This document shows, one piece after another, positions 1-10,485 of a DNA stretch of 64,000 bases. Made by a program: the position numbers and the translations under genes. How positions within the stretch are numbered: the first letter of the stretch is position 1; each line of letters starts with the position of its first letter. Source of the DNA: Bradyrhizobium icense (GTDB lineage: Bacteria > Pseudomonadota > Alphaproteobacteria > Rhizobiales > Xanthobacteraceae); assembly GCF_001693385.1 (NCBI RefSeq), contig NZ_CP016428.1:5394001-5458000 (forward strand). The letters run 5' to 3'. The notes beneath the pieces are model-generated. The model ran no database searches and was not told the DNA's origin. It was given only the letters and a program-made list of their open reading frames with translations.

Positions 1-378
1 GCGGTAGAATGGATCGAGCAGCTCCTGCGAGGACTCGTAGGAGAGATCCATCGGCAAGCCCGCTTCGCGCCGCCGGGCGATCTCGCGCTCACGTTGTGTC
101 TTGTAGCGGGGCGGAAGGTGGTCAATTTTCATCGAGTTATAGGCGAGGCCCTCCATGACCGCGCATGCAAGAGGCACCTCGATCTGATCCCCCATTCCGC
201 TGCGCTCCCGCGCCTGAAGCGCCAGCACCGTAGCCGAGGCGGCGACCATCTGCCGTAGGCAGATGCCAGAGGCAACGCACCGGCCCTCCGGCATCCAGCA
301 CACTACGATCGCGACGTTCGCACTGACGTGAGTTCGCGATCGCGCGGGATTGGCTTTCAAAAGGCTGACGGCTAGGTC
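1..378 (-). pseudogene. Class III (CaiB/BaiF) CoA-transferase fragment, running off the left edge
   Basis: An open frame on the minus strand runs from about 378 to the window edge. It carries the segments SGMGDQIEVPLACAVMEG and LAYNSMKIDHLPPRYKTQ, typical of the middle of CaiB/BaiF-type CoA-transferases, which move CoA between carboxylic acids through an aspartyl-CoA intermediate. No N-terminal Rossmann-like half of about 150 residues precedes it. The frame opens inside the end of the broken FrhB-like gene, so the piece looks 5'-truncated. A short start at ATG 294 is possible but would not make a complete enzyme. Sequence left of the window would show how far the C-terminal half continues. 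Confidence 0.6.
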
Positions 379-1604
379 AGGTGCTCCCGGTTCTCACCGG
401 CGAGCACGCGCCTGACCGTCCTGTGAATTCCTGGCAATGCCGCGCAAGCCGGCACGCTTAAGGCCGTCCTTAGTACGATAGCCCAAAGCCATGATCGTCC
501 TTTGGCCCATGATCCGGAGAGCAAACAAAGCGACTGACGCGGCCGCCCTCCTGTGATGGTTGATATGCATCTGTTCATCTCCAAACCGGGGCTAGCTCTA
601 GAGATCCTACGTCGAAGGCCCGAGTAACTCTTCGCCGGCTGGCGTGCGAACGACGGCCACGTTGGTTCGCTTCGGCGAAAACAGGCTTTCCGTTCTGAAG
701 GATCCAGCCATCCGGCACGGAAATATCCGCGACTTCGCCTATTCCATCTGGGCAGATCTTGCAGCGAAACGGAAGTTCGTAGCGGAATTACCCATGTGCC
801 AAGCCCCTGGATAGGACAGGTCGTAAATGGTTCCGTCGCGAGTCTGCACACGCAGCGGGCCTGGCCATCCTTCCCACGGTATGGATACAAGACGACGTCA
901 GCTCGTCGACTTCGACGTGGCGCATTACGGCCTTGGCAATGTGGACGGAGTGAACGCCGCCACAGAAGTTGGTCAACATGTAGGGGATCAGCAGTTCGAA
1001 CCCGCGGGTCGACTCCTCCGAGGGCACGAACAGCCGAGATGTTCGCAAGCTTTTCCAATCACGGCAAAGAGTTTGCCTTCGTCGAGCAGCCGTGCAGATA
1101 GACGAGAGCGACGATGGGCCGTAGCGAGACTGAGCGGCACGCATACTCCGTCCGGCGTTCTCGAGATCGTGGATGTTGTCAGCCAGGGATTTCGATCGTC
1201 GGCGCGGACATGCAGCACGGCATGGACTCGGCCACTGGTAAGGAGATATCGGCCTAGCGCCGTCAAGATGCCGCCTGCAGCCCCCGTCTGACGGATGATG
1301 TGCTCGCTGGACCAGGACCTGTGTATTTCACGCATGGGGCCCCACACCAGATGGATGGGACCCGTTGGTGTCTGCCGGGCCCGTGGACCGACACGCCCGA
1401 GCAAACGGCCATGATCTGCTCGTTCTTCCCGACAGCGACTTCACCTCGGACGAGAGACCGCATGTTACCTTCGATATTGATGTCCATCGATATCGCAAAG
1501 CCAATGATGCTCGCGCATAGGCCACAGCCTGTGCACAAGCCGGCGACCACGACATCCTCGACGTCTCGGGCGGGCGCGGCGAAGAACATTGACTTGCCGT
1601 GCAA
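372..1604 (-). pseudogene. FrhB-like 4Fe-4S flavoprotein pseudogene, copy A
   Basis: This is a decayed member of the coenzyme F420 hydrogenase/dehydrogenase beta-subunit (FrhB) family, which normally carries an N-terminal ferredoxin-like domain and a C-terminal FAD-binding domain. The N-terminal piece (1604 down to about 1265) has the cluster motif CTGCGLCAS. A second frame (about 1404-990) has AAGGILTALGRYLL and VLHVRADDRNPW, and further frames carry the C-terminal part ending ENREHLT. At least three frameshifts separate them. A possible ribosome site (AGGAGG near 1635) precedes an unclear start; TTG at 1604 is one option. It lies just downstream of the carnitine dehydrogenase fusion in the same orientation, suggesting one former operon. 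A second broken copy is at 47.9-49.0 kb. Confidence 0.75.
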
Positions 1605-1713
1605 CTGCTTGCGGCTCGATAGGGAGCCTCCTGAAATGTCCTGAGCTTGGCGAGCGCCATTATCCTCCGGATGGGCTTGCCGCGATCGTCACGGGCTGCC
1701 GGTGAGTTCGCGG

Positions 1714-3246
1714 TCAGCGCAGCCCGATGCTCGCGCCAGCGCGCCCCGGGCGGGGCAGCTCCGCATGCAGCCGCCCCAGCTCCAGGACGCGCTCGCGTAA
1801 CTTCCCCTGCACGGGTCCGCTGCGTCCGTTGCCGGCCTCGACGTGGACGAGCATCTGTTCGCCCGTGACCGCCGGCCCGTCATCATCCTCACGCATCATC
1901 ATGTGAAAGAGATGAAGGCGCTTGTCATCAGCGCCGAGGACCTGCGTGAGCACCCGGATGCGGTCGCCGGCGTACAGGGCCCGGAGATGGGACAGGTGCG
2001 TCTCGACGCTGCGATAATTGCCGCTGTTTGAGAGGTACTCGCCGTCAAGCCCGATGTAATGGAGCAAGGTGCCAGCAGCGCTGCCGAAGAGCTGGAAGCA
2101 GCGGATCTCATTGAGGTGCCCGTCGTGATCGAGCCAGTCAGACGGGATCTGTCGTGTCGCCATCCGCAGCGGGCCGGAGCCGCTAGTGAGCTGGGAATCG
2201 AGGTCAATGAGCTGGGGATCGCGGTCTCGTAGCCCCTTTTCCCAGGACAGAAGCGTCTCGCCGGCGCCGTAGCCCTTAGCCCGCAGCGCCTGCAGCACAG
2301 CCAAGAGGCAATCGTCGCGTTTCTGCTGGATCTCAGGGATTGTCAAGTTGTCGGACTTCGTCTGCGCGTCAGACTGCCCGGCGAGTTTGTCTAAAAAGGC
2401 GCCGGTGAGCTCGGGCACGTCGGTGAGCTTCGTCCTCGGCCACTTCAGCGCTGGTCCCCACTTGTCCATGAAATGGCGCATGCCGGTCGCATCACCACTC
2501 ATGCGGAAGGGACCGATGATCGCCCGGCGCAGCCCGAAGGAGTAGCGGATCGCGTCATCGACCTCCTTCACGGTGGCCACATCGTCGTGCACCAGCCAAA
2601 GCGCCTCGCGCCACATCGCTTCTTGCAGCCGGTTCGCGATGAATCCATCCACTTCTTTGCGCACTACGAGGGGGTGCATCCCGACCGACCGATAGATCTC
2701 CGCCGCCCGTCCCAGCGTCTCGGGCGCCGTGCGCTGTCCAGCGCACAATTCAACTAGCGGCAGCAGGTGCACCGGGTCGAACGGGTGCGCAACGAGCAGG
2801 CGCTCGGCGTGGTCCATCTCCGCCTGCAGCAACGACGGCCGAAACCCCGAGGTCGAGGAGCAGATTAGGGTCTCAGGCGCCGCCGCCCGACTGGCGAGCG
2901 CGAGCAGCTGCTGCTTGAGTTCTAGGCGCTCCGGCGCGGACTCCTGCACGAGCTCCGCGCCGAGCACTGCTTCCGCGACCGAATCCACCACCGTCAGCGC
3001 TCCCTCGGCCGGAAGCGGGAGCGTCGTCAGCCTCTGATAGGCTCGCCGCGCGTTGGCCAGCATATTCTGCACGCGTTCGACGGCACGATCCGACGGGCCG
3101 TACAGCCGCACGTCCACTCCGTTGAGGAGAAACCGTGCAGCCCACCCGCCGCCGATCACCCCGCCGCCCAGCAGCCCGACCGCTCGCGGTCGCCTGTCAG
3201 AAGCGAGCCTGGATATCTCAGATATGAGTTTTGACGTCTTGGACAT
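1714..3246 (-). CDS. lcdH: L-carnitine dehydrogenase/thioesterase fusion
   Basis: A 510-residue two-domain enzyme. Residues 20-330 form a 3-hydroxyacyl-CoA-dehydrogenase-like NAD domain with the glycine loop LGGGVIGGG (about 26-34) and the catalytic-type segment AHPFDPVH (His about 154). Residues 360-490 form a hot-dog (4HBT) thioesterase with SDWLDHDGHLNE. In this family the first domain oxidises L-carnitine to 3-dehydrocarnitine, and the second hydrolyses betainyl-CoA made by the BKACE partner. The start at ATG 3246 was chosen because GAGAGG lies upstream and it sits 16 bases after the BKACE stop; an ATG at 3285 would overlap that gene. No frame damage is seen. Carnitine as the exact substrate is inferred from the BKACE neighbour. 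Confidence 0.85.
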   Translation of the reverse strand: MSKTSKLISEISRLASDRRPRAVGLLGGGVIGGGWAARFLLNGVDVRLYGPSDRAVERVQNMLANARRAYQRLTTLPLPAEGALTVVDSVAEAVLGAELVQESAPERLELKQQLLALASRAAAPETLICSSTSGFRPSLLQAEMDHAERLLVAHPFDPVHLLPLVELCAGQRTAPETLGRAAEIYRSVGMHPLVVRKEVDGFIANRLQEAMWREALWLVHDDVATVKEVDDAIRYSFGLRRAIIGPFRMSGDATGMRHFMDKWGPALKWPRTKLTDVPELTGAFLDKLAGQSDAQTKSDNLTIPEIQQKRDDCLLAVLQALRAKGYGAGETLLSWEKGLRDRDPQLIDLDSQLTSGSGPLRMATRQIPSDWLDHDGHLNEIRCFQLFGSAAGTLLHYIGLDGEYLSNSGNYRSVETHLSHLRALYAGDRIRVLTQVLGADDKRLHLFHMMMREDDDGPAVTGEQMLVHVEAGNGRSGPVQGKLRERVLELGRLHAELPRPGRAGASIGLR

Positions 3247-3262
3247 AGAACTATTTGACCTC

Positions 3263-4153
3263 TCAAACCTGAACTTTGAGTGCAAGCTTTTCGCGCGTCT
3301 CCTCCGGGCTCATCACCCGCACACCGATCCTTTCGAGAATCTCTATCGTCCGCTGCACGAGCTCGGCGTTGGTCGCCAGCCTCCCCCGGGAGAGATACAA
3401 GTTGTCCTCCAACCCCACCCGCACGTTCGCACCGATCAACGGTGCCAATGCCACATAAGGAAACTGCATCCGTCCGATCGCGAAGGCCGAGTAGACGGCG
3501 CGCGGCGGGAGGTGACGCACCATGGCCATCAGCGTGGTTAGATCGTCGGGCGCGCCGTAGCGAATCCCCATGCACAGCTGAATCAATGGCTGATCATCGA
3601 TCAACCCATCTTTGAGCAACTCGTGCACGTGTATCAAATGACCGGTATCGAAAACCTCGAGTTCAGGACGTACACCAAGGTGTTTCAAGCGTGCGGCCAT
3701 CGCGCTCAGCATCCCGGGAGTGTTGGTCATGATGTACTCGCTGTGGCCGGCGAAGTTCATCGTCCCGCAATCCAATGTGCAGATCTCCGGCCGCAGCTCT
3801 TCGACGTGCACGAGCCGCTCAAGCGCGCCCACCATGTCCGTTCCAGCCGGGTCCGGCGGCAGGGGAGAGTCCGCTCCACCCAGCACAAGGTCGCCGCCCA
3901 TCCCTGTGGTCAGGTTGATCACCGGATTCACATCCGACTCCCGAATGCGCTGCACCACTGCCCGATACAGAGCCGGATCCCGCGAACCCCGCCGCGTTTT
4001 GGCATCACGCACGTGGATGTGCACCACGGCCGCGCCTGCACGCGCCGCCTCGATCGCCGAATCAGCAATTTGCTGCGGGGTTACCGGCACATTCGGCTGC
4101 TTCGCCGCCCCTCCCCCTGTGACCGCACAGGTGATAAACACTTCGGAAATCAT
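3263..4153 (-). CDS. BKACE-family beta-keto acid cleavage enzyme (dehydrocarnitine type)
   Basis: A 296-residue member of the DUF849/BKACE family, zinc TIM-barrel enzymes that cleave a beta-keto acid with acetyl-CoA into acetoacetate and a new acyl-CoA. Visible family features are ITCAVTGGG near the N-terminus, the metal ligands in VVHIHVRD (His45 and His47) and VRVGLEDN (Glu249). The start at ATG 4153 is preceded by a strong GAGAGGAGAAGG ribosome site; an upstream ATG at 4207 lacks one. The dehydrogenase/thioesterase fusion follows after 16 bases. In that context the substrate is probably 3-dehydrocarnitine, giving betainyl-CoA. A second complete paralogue lies at 34.8-35.7 kb and an N-terminal scrap at 47.46 kb. 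Confidence 0.88.
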   Translation of the reverse strand: MISEVFITCAVTGGGAAKQPNVPVTPQQIADSAIEAARAGAAVVHIHVRDAKTRRGSRDPALYRAVVQRIRESDVNPVINLTTGMGGDLVLGGADSPLPPDPAGTDMVGALERLVHVEELRPEICTLDCGTMNFAGHSEYIMTNTPGMLSAMAARLKHLGVRPELEVFDTGHLIHVHELLKDGLIDDQPLIQLCMGIRYGAPDDLTTLMAMVRHLPPRAVYSAFAIGRMQFPYVALAPLIGANVRVGLEDNLYLSRGRLATNAELVQRTIEILERIGVRVMSPEETREKLALKVQV

Positions 4154-4559
4154 CCGCACCTTCTCCTCTCGCTGAAAAGCTCGACCTGTTCCGAGCAGGG
4201 CCCACACCGGCGACGAGTTTTATCTCATGATGTTGAGCGCTTTTGAATTTCCGGGCGTAAACAGCGTCAGCGCAATGACTCGGATCGATCGAACGGGTCT
4301 CATCGGCAACTCCCGGCAACAGGGCCGCTGCGAACGTCTTAGCTACGGCAACCCTCATCCTAGCAATCGGCGTGCCGCTCGCGGAATCCTGTGCGCGGCC
4401 TGCCTGGCGAGAGAAAACACTGTAGCTAGCAGCGCGCTCTTGAAATGGCGCTGCTGCTCGTCGGAGTTCCGACATCGAAGTCGTCAACCGGACACGGCCG
4501 ACATTACGAGATGGAGCCTCATGTGATGCCGGTCGCCATTCCTGCCGAGCTTCACCACT
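4154..4559. other. Upstream region of the BKACE/carnitine module
   Basis: About 400 bases with no supportable gene. It should hold the promoter of the minus-strand BKACE operon. The stretch around 4205-4260 (GTTTTATCTCATGATGTTGA) loosely resembles the regions upstream of the other operon copies at 40.3, 47.6 and 60.8 kb. No confident -35/-10 pair was found. Confidence 0.4.
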
Positions 4560-5240
4560 GTGGGTGCGCGGCCAAGCGGGAGTGCGAACGCCTCCTCCAG
4601 CGCCGGCCGGCCTGCCGCTGATGCCGCCTGAACTGTTTGCATGGGCGTAGCGGCCTGCCATCATCGCGGCGGCCTTGGCCACACGAGAACAGGATTGCCG
4701 CAGTCTGACGCCGTGCCTCCTCGCCAGGCGGTTCCCTTGACGGCCGCATGCAACAGATTGGCATCCGTCGGAAAGGTGATGGCCTTTGGCTGTACCGTGG
4801 GTGTCGACCGTGACGCGCCTGAGGTCCTGGCCGCGTAACGCGCCGGCCTCGTGGGCCACCCGCAAGCTCTCCCAGCAGCAGTTCCAGCTTGTCGCCGAGC
4901 TGCTTGCGCCAATAGCTCAGGTCCGAGCGTTCGTGCGGGAAGACGTTCTGGAAGAACTCTTCGCCGGTGAAGAACTGGAAATATGGGTCGTGAACCCAGC
5001 GCTCGCCCCCTCTTCGGACAGCCCGTAAATGTGCTTGAGCAACAGCAGCCCGATCATGAAGCGCGTCTTGATCCCGGGCTGGCCATTCTCGCTGTAGAGC
5101 GGCGCGATCTCGCCGTCGATCCAGTCCCAATCGATCTTGCCGGCGAGCAGAACCAGTTCGTGCTTCATGTTGATGATCTGGTCCAGCCGCGCCCGGAACA
5201 GATCGTTTGATCCTGTCCTCTTGCGCTTCTTCGGTCGCAT
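4560..5240 (-). mobile_element. IS5-family transposase remnant
   Basis: The N-terminal frame beginning at ATG 5240 (MRPKKRKRTGSNDL, then LDQIINMKHELVLLAGK and WIDGEIAPLYSENGQPGI) matches the conserved start of rhizobial IS5-group DDE transposases. Later parts appear in other frames: VHDPYFQFFTGEEFFQNV, HERSDLSYWRKQLGDKLE and QPKAITFPTDANLLHAAV. The gene is frameshifted several times and lacks the C-terminal DDE half, so it is inactive. Similar fragments lie at 13.6 kb. Confidence 0.8.
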
Positions 5241-5464
5241 CGTCCCCTCCGATGTGCCACAGAATCATGATCCGCAGCGAAAGGGAGTCCACAAATGAAA
5301 TTGCAAAGTGTTAGGATCTCAAGGCCGCGATCCTTCAATCTCATATGCCAACAGACTCCCCACCAAGCGCTTGGAGGCTTGTTCACGCGCGACTATCGAA
5401 CTGGCCACCTGGCGCGTGCGCAAACTAAGGTGAAACGTCAGCTTCAGCGCCAGCGCTGCTCGGA

Positions 5465-5830
5465 AGTGTGTGTAGTCCCAGTCAATCCGTGCTCACCGAT
5501 AATGGCGTGCAGTTCTGCGATCAGCCCTCGCGCTGGTCCGGACCGACTGCCCGTTGGTGTCTAACATTTGACCGCATCTGTCGCGAGCATGGCATCGAGC
5601 ATCGCCTCACCAAACCAAGGCACCCGTGGACCAATGGCTAGGTCGAGCGGATGAACCGTATCCTCAAGGAGGCGACCGCGCGGCGCTACCACTAGATACG
5701 CACTAGCAGCTCAGAGAGCACCTCAGCGCCTTCCTGGATCCCACAACCTTGTCAAATGGCTTAAGAGCCTGCGCGGCCTCACACGGTTCGAGGCCATCTG
5801 CAAAATCTGGGCTGACGAGCAATCTTGTTG
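5465..5830 (+). mobile_element. IS481-family transposase C-terminal remnant
   Basis: Translation across frames gives VLTDNGVQFCDQPS, then FDRICREHGIEHRLTKPRHP, WTNG-stop-VERMNRILKEAT and HLSAFLDPTTLSNG. These are the catalytic-core end and tail of an IS481-type integrase-like transposase. There is an in-frame stop in the WTNGxVER motif and a frameshift, and no N-terminal half. The same family leaves a shorter scrap near 41.0 kb. Confidence 0.75.
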
Positions 5831-6859
5831 AACGACCACCCGCTGGGAAGGCGATCGGCGGCACGGAAATGCTTGAACGGACTAGAGCGGAAAGACCGTT
5901 GATTGAGTCGATCTAAGGTGGCGTATGAATGCGCCGCTATGTAGGCAAACGAGCCAGCCTCAAACAAACCTTCAAACCTCCACCAGTAACAGGCAGCTCA
6001 AATCAGCTGCGGTGCCAGCGAGAACCGCTCTCAAGCCTCCAGCTCTCGTTCTTTGAAGCGCAACGAAGTTGATAGTATGAGGATAAGCGGAGATATTCGT
6101 ATAGCGGTGTGTTATTTCCTCATCCACCTCTCTATATCTTTTGTTCACTGAAAGGCAGTTATCCGGCGATCCGGCGTGGCTCCGGGGCCAAACTCGGCTC
6201 CTTCATTCGACGTTCTTGCAAGCAACAGTTCGCTTTCGCAAGCGAACATAGCTTAGCCCCAAGCTTCTGAGACCTACAAAGAAAGATAGCCAGCAATACG
6301 GATAGGTAACTTAGTCGCACCGGATGTATTTGGGACATTAAATGCGCGCTGAGTTGCTTGCGACGAAACGCACTTCGGGGCGAATACGATCTGCGCTGAC
6401 CCGGAAAAACCTCGCTTTTGCCTCGCCTCACGGTCGAAGTGGGCGCGCGCTAAGATACGTCCCCGACCTTCGAAATCATGGGAAGCGCGCTGCAATCCAT
6501 AACGACAAGGTGGGGATGCGGCGGGCAATCGCAGCGTGGTCAGGAGCGCACTTCTCTGACAAGGCGAATTCGTTCGCGCAAACGGCTAAAGAACGTCGTG
6601 ATGGGGCCGATACATCGTCGTCCGTGACGTGATAGCCATCCCACATTCGTTCGGCAAAACGCCTCTCCTCCTTGTATCTGCATGGCCAGAATTTGTGCAA
6701 TGGAAGCGAGCGCTTTGGCCGGTGGCCACCATCAAAGCGCGTGGCGATGTCGCTCGTTCCTCCACTGGCTACAACCGCGGTGAGCTTTGGGATCTTCGCC
6801 ATGTCACGCACGACCGAACAGTCGATTGAGTTCCGATCGCATGGACAAGGCAGGTTACC
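5831..6859. other. Gene-poor stretch between IS remnants
   Basis: About 1 kb in which I recognise no gene. Short open frames exist on both strands, the longest on the minus strand at 6476-7066, but none shows family motifs, a convincing ribosome site or consistent codon use. The 6050-6350 part is visibly more AT-rich than its surroundings. Confidence 0.4.
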
Positions 6860-7300
6860 GTGAAGAAGACGATTTGTGGAGTGGACGTTTCGAAAGCCAA
6901 GCTCGGTGTCTGCATCGAATCCGGGCGTCGGCTTGCAAGTTTTAATAGCGACATCAGCTGCGCGCTGACCAATGCCCGCAACGTCCGACGCTATGCCGAG
7001 GCGATGGGCATTCTGGAGAAGACGACCGACCGGATCGATTCCTCTGTCATTGCCCGCTTCGCTCACAAGAACCTGGCTCCGACGCCGCTGCCAAGCCAGG
7101 CCCAGCAGCGCCCGAAGGCTCTGGTAACAAGGCTCAGGCGGGTCACCCGACGACCTTACGGTTCAAAAGCAGCGCCGCGCTGGTTTGAATGACAACCCGC
7201 CGATGCTGGCCAGTCTCGACGAGGTGAGCGCCTTGCTCAAGTGGCAATCCCGCTCGCTCGAAGGAGAGATCGCCTCCATGATCGACGACGATCGTCGACT
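6860..7300 (+). mobile_element. IS110-family transposase remnant
   Basis: The frame from ATG 6860 reads CGVDVSKAKLGVCIE, NARNVRRYAEAMG, KTTDRIDSSVIARFAH and NLAPTPLPSQAQQRPKALV, the N-terminal DEDD-type region of IS110 transposases. A frameshift near 7190 moves the continuation (LASLDEVSALLKWQS) to another frame, and the C-terminal half with its serine motif is missing. It is cut off by the group II intron fragment that follows. Confidence 0.8.
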
Positions 7301-7310
7301 ACGATATTAT

Positions 7311-7712
7311 AGAGGAAGGGCGAGAGCGGACCACGCCCCGAGGGGTCCCCCCTCGTCCACCGGACTGATCAGGCCGTCCTCCAGCATCCCAGCGACATCA
7401 AGATATCGCGGTTGACTCGGCCGAAAAATCTTTCCAGATCGAGATCCACCACAACGTTGTAGCCCTCGGCGATCAAGCAGTGTGCCTCGGCTACGGCCTG
7501 GTGCGCCGACCGTCCCGGCCGGAATCTGTAGCTGTGCTCGGAAAACGTCGAATCCCATTGTTTTGGAACATCTGCAGCACGGCTTGCTGACTCAGGCGGT
7601 CGACACGGGGAACGCCGAGCCTTCTGACCCCACCATCTGGTTTTCGGGATTTCCACCCGCTTAGCCGGCCGTGGCTGATAGTTCCCGTTGAGTAATTGGA
7701 GCCGAGTTGCTG
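7311..7712 (-). pseudogene. ltrA: Group II intron reverse transcriptase/maturase fragment
   Basis: On the minus strand two frames together give QLLNGNYQPRPAKRVEIPK, GGVRRLGVPRVDRLSQQAV, WDSTFSEHSYRFRPGRSAHQ and YNVVVDLDLERFFGRVNRD, followed by ISPVDEG. These are reverse-transcriptase blocks 1 to 4 of an LtrA-type maturase. The YADD catalytic block, the thumb and the maturase domain are absent, and frameshifts interrupt what remains. No intron RNA domain V or VI was identified. A dead retroelement fits better than a defence reverse transcriptase. Confidence 0.75.
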
Positions 7713-7945
7713 CAAGGATATGCGTCACACGACTATCGTGCGGTCTTGTCGGCCGCCGGCATCATCGGATCAATGAGCCGCAAAGCCGACTACTACGACA
7801 ATGCCCGATGGAGAGCTTCTTCCACACCTTCAAAACCGAGCTCGTTCATCATCGCCAATACAAGGCCCGAGCCGAGGCGTAGCTTGATATTTCGCCTCTT
7901 ATCGAAGGCTTCTACAACCGCGCATCGGAACACCCATCTCACTAT
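7713..7945 (+). mobile_element. IS3-family transposase (OrfB) C-terminal fragment
   Basis: Frames on the plus strand give ASHDYRAVLSAAGIIGSMSR, DYYDNA, MESFFHTFKTELVHHRQYKA and IEGFYNRASEHPSHYV, the end of the DDE integrase core of IS3-group OrfB proteins. One frameshift follows DYYDNA and a stop interrupts the tail. Its last bases meet the end of the serine-recombinase pseudogene on the other strand. Confidence 0.75.
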
Positions 7946-10006
7946 GTGATTGAAGAGAAGAGGCTTTGTTGGTTGAGATGCGATCCCGCAGGGTATTTTG
8001 GGCTTTGCCGCGCTTGCTCGGCAATGGCTTGGGCAGCGGACGTTGTGAGTGCGGCGCGGGCGAAGATCCAAGGACCATCAGATAAGGGCTGGATGGCCTC
8101 GATCTCGCCGGCCTCCGCTGCCAGTCGCAGCGTCTTGGGCGCAATCCCGAGAAGCTGCGCGGCTTTGCTGAGATTGAGCCATGGCTCGATCCCGTCCTCT
8201 GCCGGGTTGGAACACCGGGATGCAGTAGTTTGAGCGCATTGATGTGACGCGCTCGCGCGTCCTGCGGTTGCCGTTGTCCGTCTTGAAACCGTTGCGGTTG
8301 AGTACGCCGGCAATCAGATTGTAGCTGGCGATCAGCACCAGTTGACGCACGGCTTGGATGATATCGGCAGAGGTGCTGTTGCGCTGTCCGCGCCGCCGCT
8401 TGGGCAAGCGCAACTCGCTGTGGGCGCCACCCACCCAGTGGACGATGACAACGATCTCGGAGGCCGCGTCGTCGATATCGGCCACGACCTCGTGGATTAG
8501 GGTGCGCACGATGCGCTTCTTGACACGAGCATCGGTCGTCGGCGCTGACCAGACGGTTCGCAGGTTCGACGCCAGGACGCCGAGCGAGGCCGGAGCAACG
8601 GCGGGAGCGGGTGTACTCGCATCATGCGCGGCAAGTTTGCCCTCGACCTCCGCCACATGGACGAGCGCGCTGTTCCAGCGCGCTTCAAGCTCGCTCGCCA
8701 TCAGCCTGTTCGCGGGATCAGCGGCATCGTATTGCCGAAAAGCCCGGTCGGCGGCATAGCGCGCCGCTTCGAGATCGCGACTGAGAGCACACATGATCCC
8801 GCCGTTCTCCGGCTTGCTTGGCGGCAGCGATTGCCGCGGCTATAGCCCCGGGACCGATGACGCCAAGCAGTGCATCCTCGATCGCATCATTGACGCGCAA
8901 TCCGCCGAAGGCGATGCAGTGAGGGCCGCCATTATCCATTCAGGCGCGGCTGCAGCTGTAGCGCGGGATATGGTGCTTCATGCCGGAGTACCGGAGTGTG
9001 AGCTTACGGCCGCAGCCGTTGCACCGGATCAGACCGGCCAGCAGCGCGTCACCATGCTTGGGCGCGCCGTGATGCCGACTGGTGGGAACGTTGCTACCAT
9101 TGTGCGAATCGCCTCGAACCTCTCCCAGCTTACATACCCTTCGTGGGTGTTGGGCTTCAGCGTCAGCAATTCGTTCCGCGCCTTGCGGCGGATCTTGACG
9201 CTCACGCCCGCGGTGCTGTATCCCGCCGCCACAGCCGTCTTACCATAGGCATAGGCGCCGCCGTAGACCGGGTTCTCAATGATCCGGTGGATGGCAGAGT
9301 AGCTCGGTCGCCGCCAGGCTGTGACGCCGTTGGTCTGCTTCACCGGTAGATCTAGATAGTACTCGTGGAGCCAGCAGAGCGCCTGTCGCGCGCTGCCCAG
9401 TTCCTCGACCTTGTCGAACACCAGCTTGATCGCTTCCTGGACACGCCGATCCGGATCCTTCTCGTAACGGTCGCCAGCCTTCACGAAGCCGACGGGCGCG
9501 GTCACAACCAACTCGCCCCGGCGCGCCTTCTCGTAGCGGGCCGAGAGCGAGCGCTGGCGCAACAGATCCAGCTCGTACTCGTTGAGGCTGCCCTTGAGCG
9601 CCCGAGCAGCAGGCGGTCGTTGCCGTGCCTCGGCGCATAAATGGTCTCCTGATCGACCAGAACGGTATCAACCACGCGGCACATCTCGATGAGTAGCTGC
9701 CAATCCCGGCTGTTGCGAGCGAAGCGCGAAACCTCGCGGGCGCAAACCGCACCAACCTTACCGAGGCAGACCTCCGCTACCGTCCGCTCGAAGCCGGCGG
9801 CCTTGCACCCCGCCGGCGGCTGAACGACCGAGATCATCATCGATCACTTCGATCTCGGACCATCCGAGCGCCGTCAGCCGGTCCCGCATGGCGTATTGCA
9901 ACGCGCTGCTCTCGCGATCGTGCAACACCTGATGCGCTGAGGATTGACGCACGTAAAGAAGCGCTTTGCGCTCCAGATGATGAGGTCTGACCTTGTCAGA
10001 GATTAT
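7942..10006 (-). pseudogene. Large serine recombinase pseudogene
   Basis: Pieces in successive frames reconstruct a recombinase of roughly 690 residues. The N-terminal part (about 10006-9760) reads ALLYVRQSSAHQVLHDRESS. Next come GAVCAREVSRFARNSRDW with the resolvase catalytic-domain helix, a recombinase domain ([40 protein letters not shown]) and a zinc-ribbon/coiled-coil region. The C-terminal end, ALTTSAAQAIAEQARQSPKY, stops at 7942. At least four frameshifts are present. The start is odd: GGAGG (10013-10017) is followed six bases later by ATA, so the original ATG may be lost. It overlaps the end of the small upstream gene, the usual layout of this operon type. Confidence 0.8.
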
Positions 10007-10223
10007 GATCGACCTCCTTCGCGGGCGATATCGCTGTCGTCGCAGCATGGTCGAGGATCAACTGCGTCATCAGGGTCGTGAGGGCCGCCCGCGCTTCCGC
10101 CGGCAGCTCCGGCCATGCGGGCGCGTCGATGGCGCCGTTCGAAAGGCCGCCCTCAAACCGATCCATCTGCTGCGGCCGCGCTTGTCGGTATCCGTTCCCG
10201 GGCATTGCCGTCTCGCGTGACAT
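9996..10223 (-). CDS. Small conserved-looking protein upstream of the recombinase
   Basis: A 75-residue frame, MSRETAMPGNGYRQARPQ, then GGLSNGAIDAPAWPELP, EARAALTTLMTQLILDHA and ending EVDHNL. It overlaps the recombinase start region by a few bases. Its ATG (10223) lies exactly at the edge of the IS21 target duplication. In the uninterrupted ancestor it would have overlapped the end of the DUF5372-like gene. It was probably the middle gene of a three-gene recombinase operon. The function is unknown, and it is likely no longer expressed from its original promoter because IS21 separates it from upstream sequence. Confidence 0.55.
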   Translation of the reverse strand: MSRETAMPGNGYRQARPQQMDRFEGGLSNGAIDAPAWPELPAEARAALTTLMTQLILDHAATTAISPAKEVDHNL

Positions 10224-10230
10224 GAGTCTC
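10223..10230. repeat. IS21 target-site duplication, left copy
   Basis: TGAGTCTC directly abuts the left inverted repeat (TGCGGATTCC) and is repeated exactly at 12983-12990 beyond the right end. Eight bases is within the known range for IS21-family insertions. Its preservation indicates a fairly recent transposition. Confidence 0.85.
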
Positions 10231-10485
10231 TGCGGATTCCGATGATCTCGCCCGGGTGTACCGATTTGATCTCGCCCGGGATTCCGAGATGATCTCGCCC
10301 ACCATTCCGATTTGATGTCGCCCGGGGCGCGAGGCGTTCTGGCTGTCAGTTTTCTGGCATCGGGCAAGCCGCGGGGTCAACCTTGAATCGCGGCTTGAGG
10401 GTCTTCTTCGTCTGCTGTTCTGTGGGCATGTGGGCAACGCGCTTGCGTTGTCCAAGCGCAGCGGCATGTCCACAGCGCCACTTGC

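Noticed and set aside
7311..10006. Reverse transcriptase beside a serine recombinase as a possible defence or diversity-generating system
   Set aside because: The reverse transcriptase has group II maturase motifs and lacks the YADD block. Both genes are frameshifted, and no template/variable repeat or partner gene is present.
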